Positions 13,120 through 14,004 of a stretch of DNA of 14,004 bases are shown here, piece after piece; the stretch's first letter is position 1; every line of letters starts with the position of its first letter. This stretch comes from Marine Group I thaumarchaeote SCGC AAA799-O18. Lineage in GTDB: Archaea; Thermoproteota; Nitrososphaeria; Nitrososphaerales; Nitrosopumilaceae. The translations under genes and the position numbers were made by a program. The notes under the pieces were generated by a model that ran no database searches, was not told the DNA's origin, and saw only the letters and a list, made by a program, of their open reading frames with translations. The DNA lies in contig JOTC01000010.1 in NCBI GenBank assembly GCA_000746705.1, forward strand, positions 1 to 14,004. The letters are read 5' to 3'.

Positions 13120-14004
13120 ATGTCCGATTCTAATGATATTCAGAATATTCATAAGAGATACACGTTTACGCTGATAAACCCAGCATCGTTTTACGTTTCG
13201 CTATTTTCCTCTGTTGGGATAGCTGTAATATTTTCAATTCTTGTTTTTTATAATTTTATTCAGAATTATGAAATATTTTATCACCTTCCAGCTGCAGTTG
13301 GTTTATTACTTGCAACACAATATTTGGATTCGCGTTTTACAAAGCATAAAGAATATTCAAAATCATTACACATGTCATTTTTTGGAAATATATTATGGCT
13401 GATCACTATTGTTGCTGGTATTTTAGGCGCTGTCATACTTTCTAAAGAACTTTCGTTGTATTACGTTGCTGTTGGCGTGTTCATATTTTCCAGTTTCAGA
13501 ATTGGGATTATGACTACTACACTTGGTATTAGCCTAAAAAAATCATGTGTACTATGTTTTGTTCAACCACTAGCAATGTTTTTCGTTTTAATCCCTATTG
13601 ATATGTGGTCTGTTCTATATCATGTTGAAACGTTAGCATTTGGAATGGTGTTTTTAGCTGTAGCTGTTTTTTGGTCATATTTTACAAACAGATCTGGGTT
13701 GCCTGGAATAAAAAGCACGCACAAGTTGTTGCAGGCATATCTACAATCAGTTTCACAAAACGATCCAACTGATATGGAATCAATAATTCTTGAAACTGCA
13801 AAGCCGTCACAAATTTCCACGTCTCAAATCCGCTTCTTTACGGATGAAAACAAAAATGACTTTCGTATGATACTTCCTGACCTCCATCCAGGTCCGTTTC
13901 ACCCGGTTGGTGGTAGTGATATCCCGCATCAAATCTACAAAACTATGAATTCATCTGCAATGATACTACACAGTGTATCAGATCATTCACTTAATCTACC
14001 ATCA
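13120..14004 (+). CDS. DUF2070 family membrane protein (3' end outside window)
   Basis: Open for 295 codons from an ATG at 13120 to the window edge; the rest is missing. Several membrane helices fill residues about 22-188, arranged as pairs. A soluble domain then starts near 195 and includes the conserved FRMILPDLHPGPFHPVGGSDIP (key HPGPF at 256-260), the hallmark of archaeal DUF2070. The histidines in HPGPFH suggest metal binding, but no activity is established for the family. It starts 5 nt after secG, and this adjacency to a translocon subunit may reflect shared expression rather than shared function. Confidence 0.88.
   Translation, partial: MSDSNDIQNIHKRYTFTLINPASFYVSLFSSVGIAVIFSILVFYNFIQNYEIFYHLPAAVGLLLATQYLDSRFTKHKEYSKSLHMSFFGNILWLITIVAGILGAVILSKELSLYYVAVGVFIFSSFRIGIMTTTLGISLKKSCVLCFVQPLAMFFVLIPIDMWSVLYHVETLAFGMVFLAVAVFWSYFTNRSGLPGIKSTHKLLQAYLQSVSQNDPTDMESIILETAKPSQISTSQIRFFTDENKNDFRMILPDLHPGPFHPVGGSDIPHQIYKTMNSSAMILHSVSDHSLNLPS

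Noticed and set aside
1..14004. Mobile elements, CRISPR arrays, defence islands or a transferred block
   Set aside because: I saw no regularly spaced repeats, transposase or integrase frames, toxin-antitoxin pairs or clear compositional break. The gene content is that of a stable housekeeping region.

Overview
The window looks like a low-GC chromosomal segment from an ammonia-oxidising archaeon of the Thaumarchaeota (Nitrososphaerota), probably close to Nitrosopumilus or Nitrosarchaeum. This placement comes from the gene content read directly, not from any database search. The archaeal markers are TATA-binding protein, type II methionine aminopeptidase, aIF1, Sec61beta, archaeal RNase P RNA, Tsr3, coenzyme F420 genes (cofD, cofC), and the archaeal families DUF1512, DUF2070 and autoantigen-p27. 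The AT-rich sequence, the lack of Shine-Dalgarno sites, and TATA-like boxes about 26 bp before start codons also point to archaea with largely leaderless transcripts.

Layout. 1-1450 (minus): a two-gene unit, a START/SRPBCC-like protein followed by a family 2 glycosyltransferase cut by the window edge. 1525-1848 (plus): a free-standing EMAPII/CsaA-type tRNA-binding OB-fold protein. 1873-2433 (minus): TBP. 2547-3844 (plus): a DUF1512 membrane protein whose stop overlaps the start of a 58-residue zinc-ribbon protein. 3837-4730 (minus): methionine aminopeptidase. 4840-5462 (plus): tRNA-Pro(UGG) and the rRNA aminocarboxypropyltransferase Tsr3. 5518-7881 (plus): an APC-family permease with a USP-like cytoplasmic domain. 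7919-8201 (plus): RNase P RNA. 8201-9490 (minus): a surface protein anchored by one membrane segment. 9606-11157 (plus): cofD-cofC. 11154-12477 (minus): aIF1 then a CPBP-family membrane protease. 12584-14004 (plus): autoantigen-p27 family protein, Sec61beta, and the start of a DUF2070 membrane protein.

Much of the window serves information processing and protein maturation: TBP (transcription), RNase P and tRNA-Pro (tRNA supply), Tsr3 (small-subunit rRNA), aIF1 (initiation), a tRNA-binding protein, methionine aminopeptidase (N-terminal processing) and Sec61beta (secretion). cofD and cofC together make the core of coenzyme F420. The genome is very compact: three of the four convergent junctions overlap by 1-8 nt. 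The only non-protein stretch near 300 bp is fully explained by rnpB. I see no CRISPR array, insertion sequence, integrase, attachment site or defence system. The least understood pieces are the DUF1512/zinc-ribbon pair, the permease-USP fusion and the surface protein.
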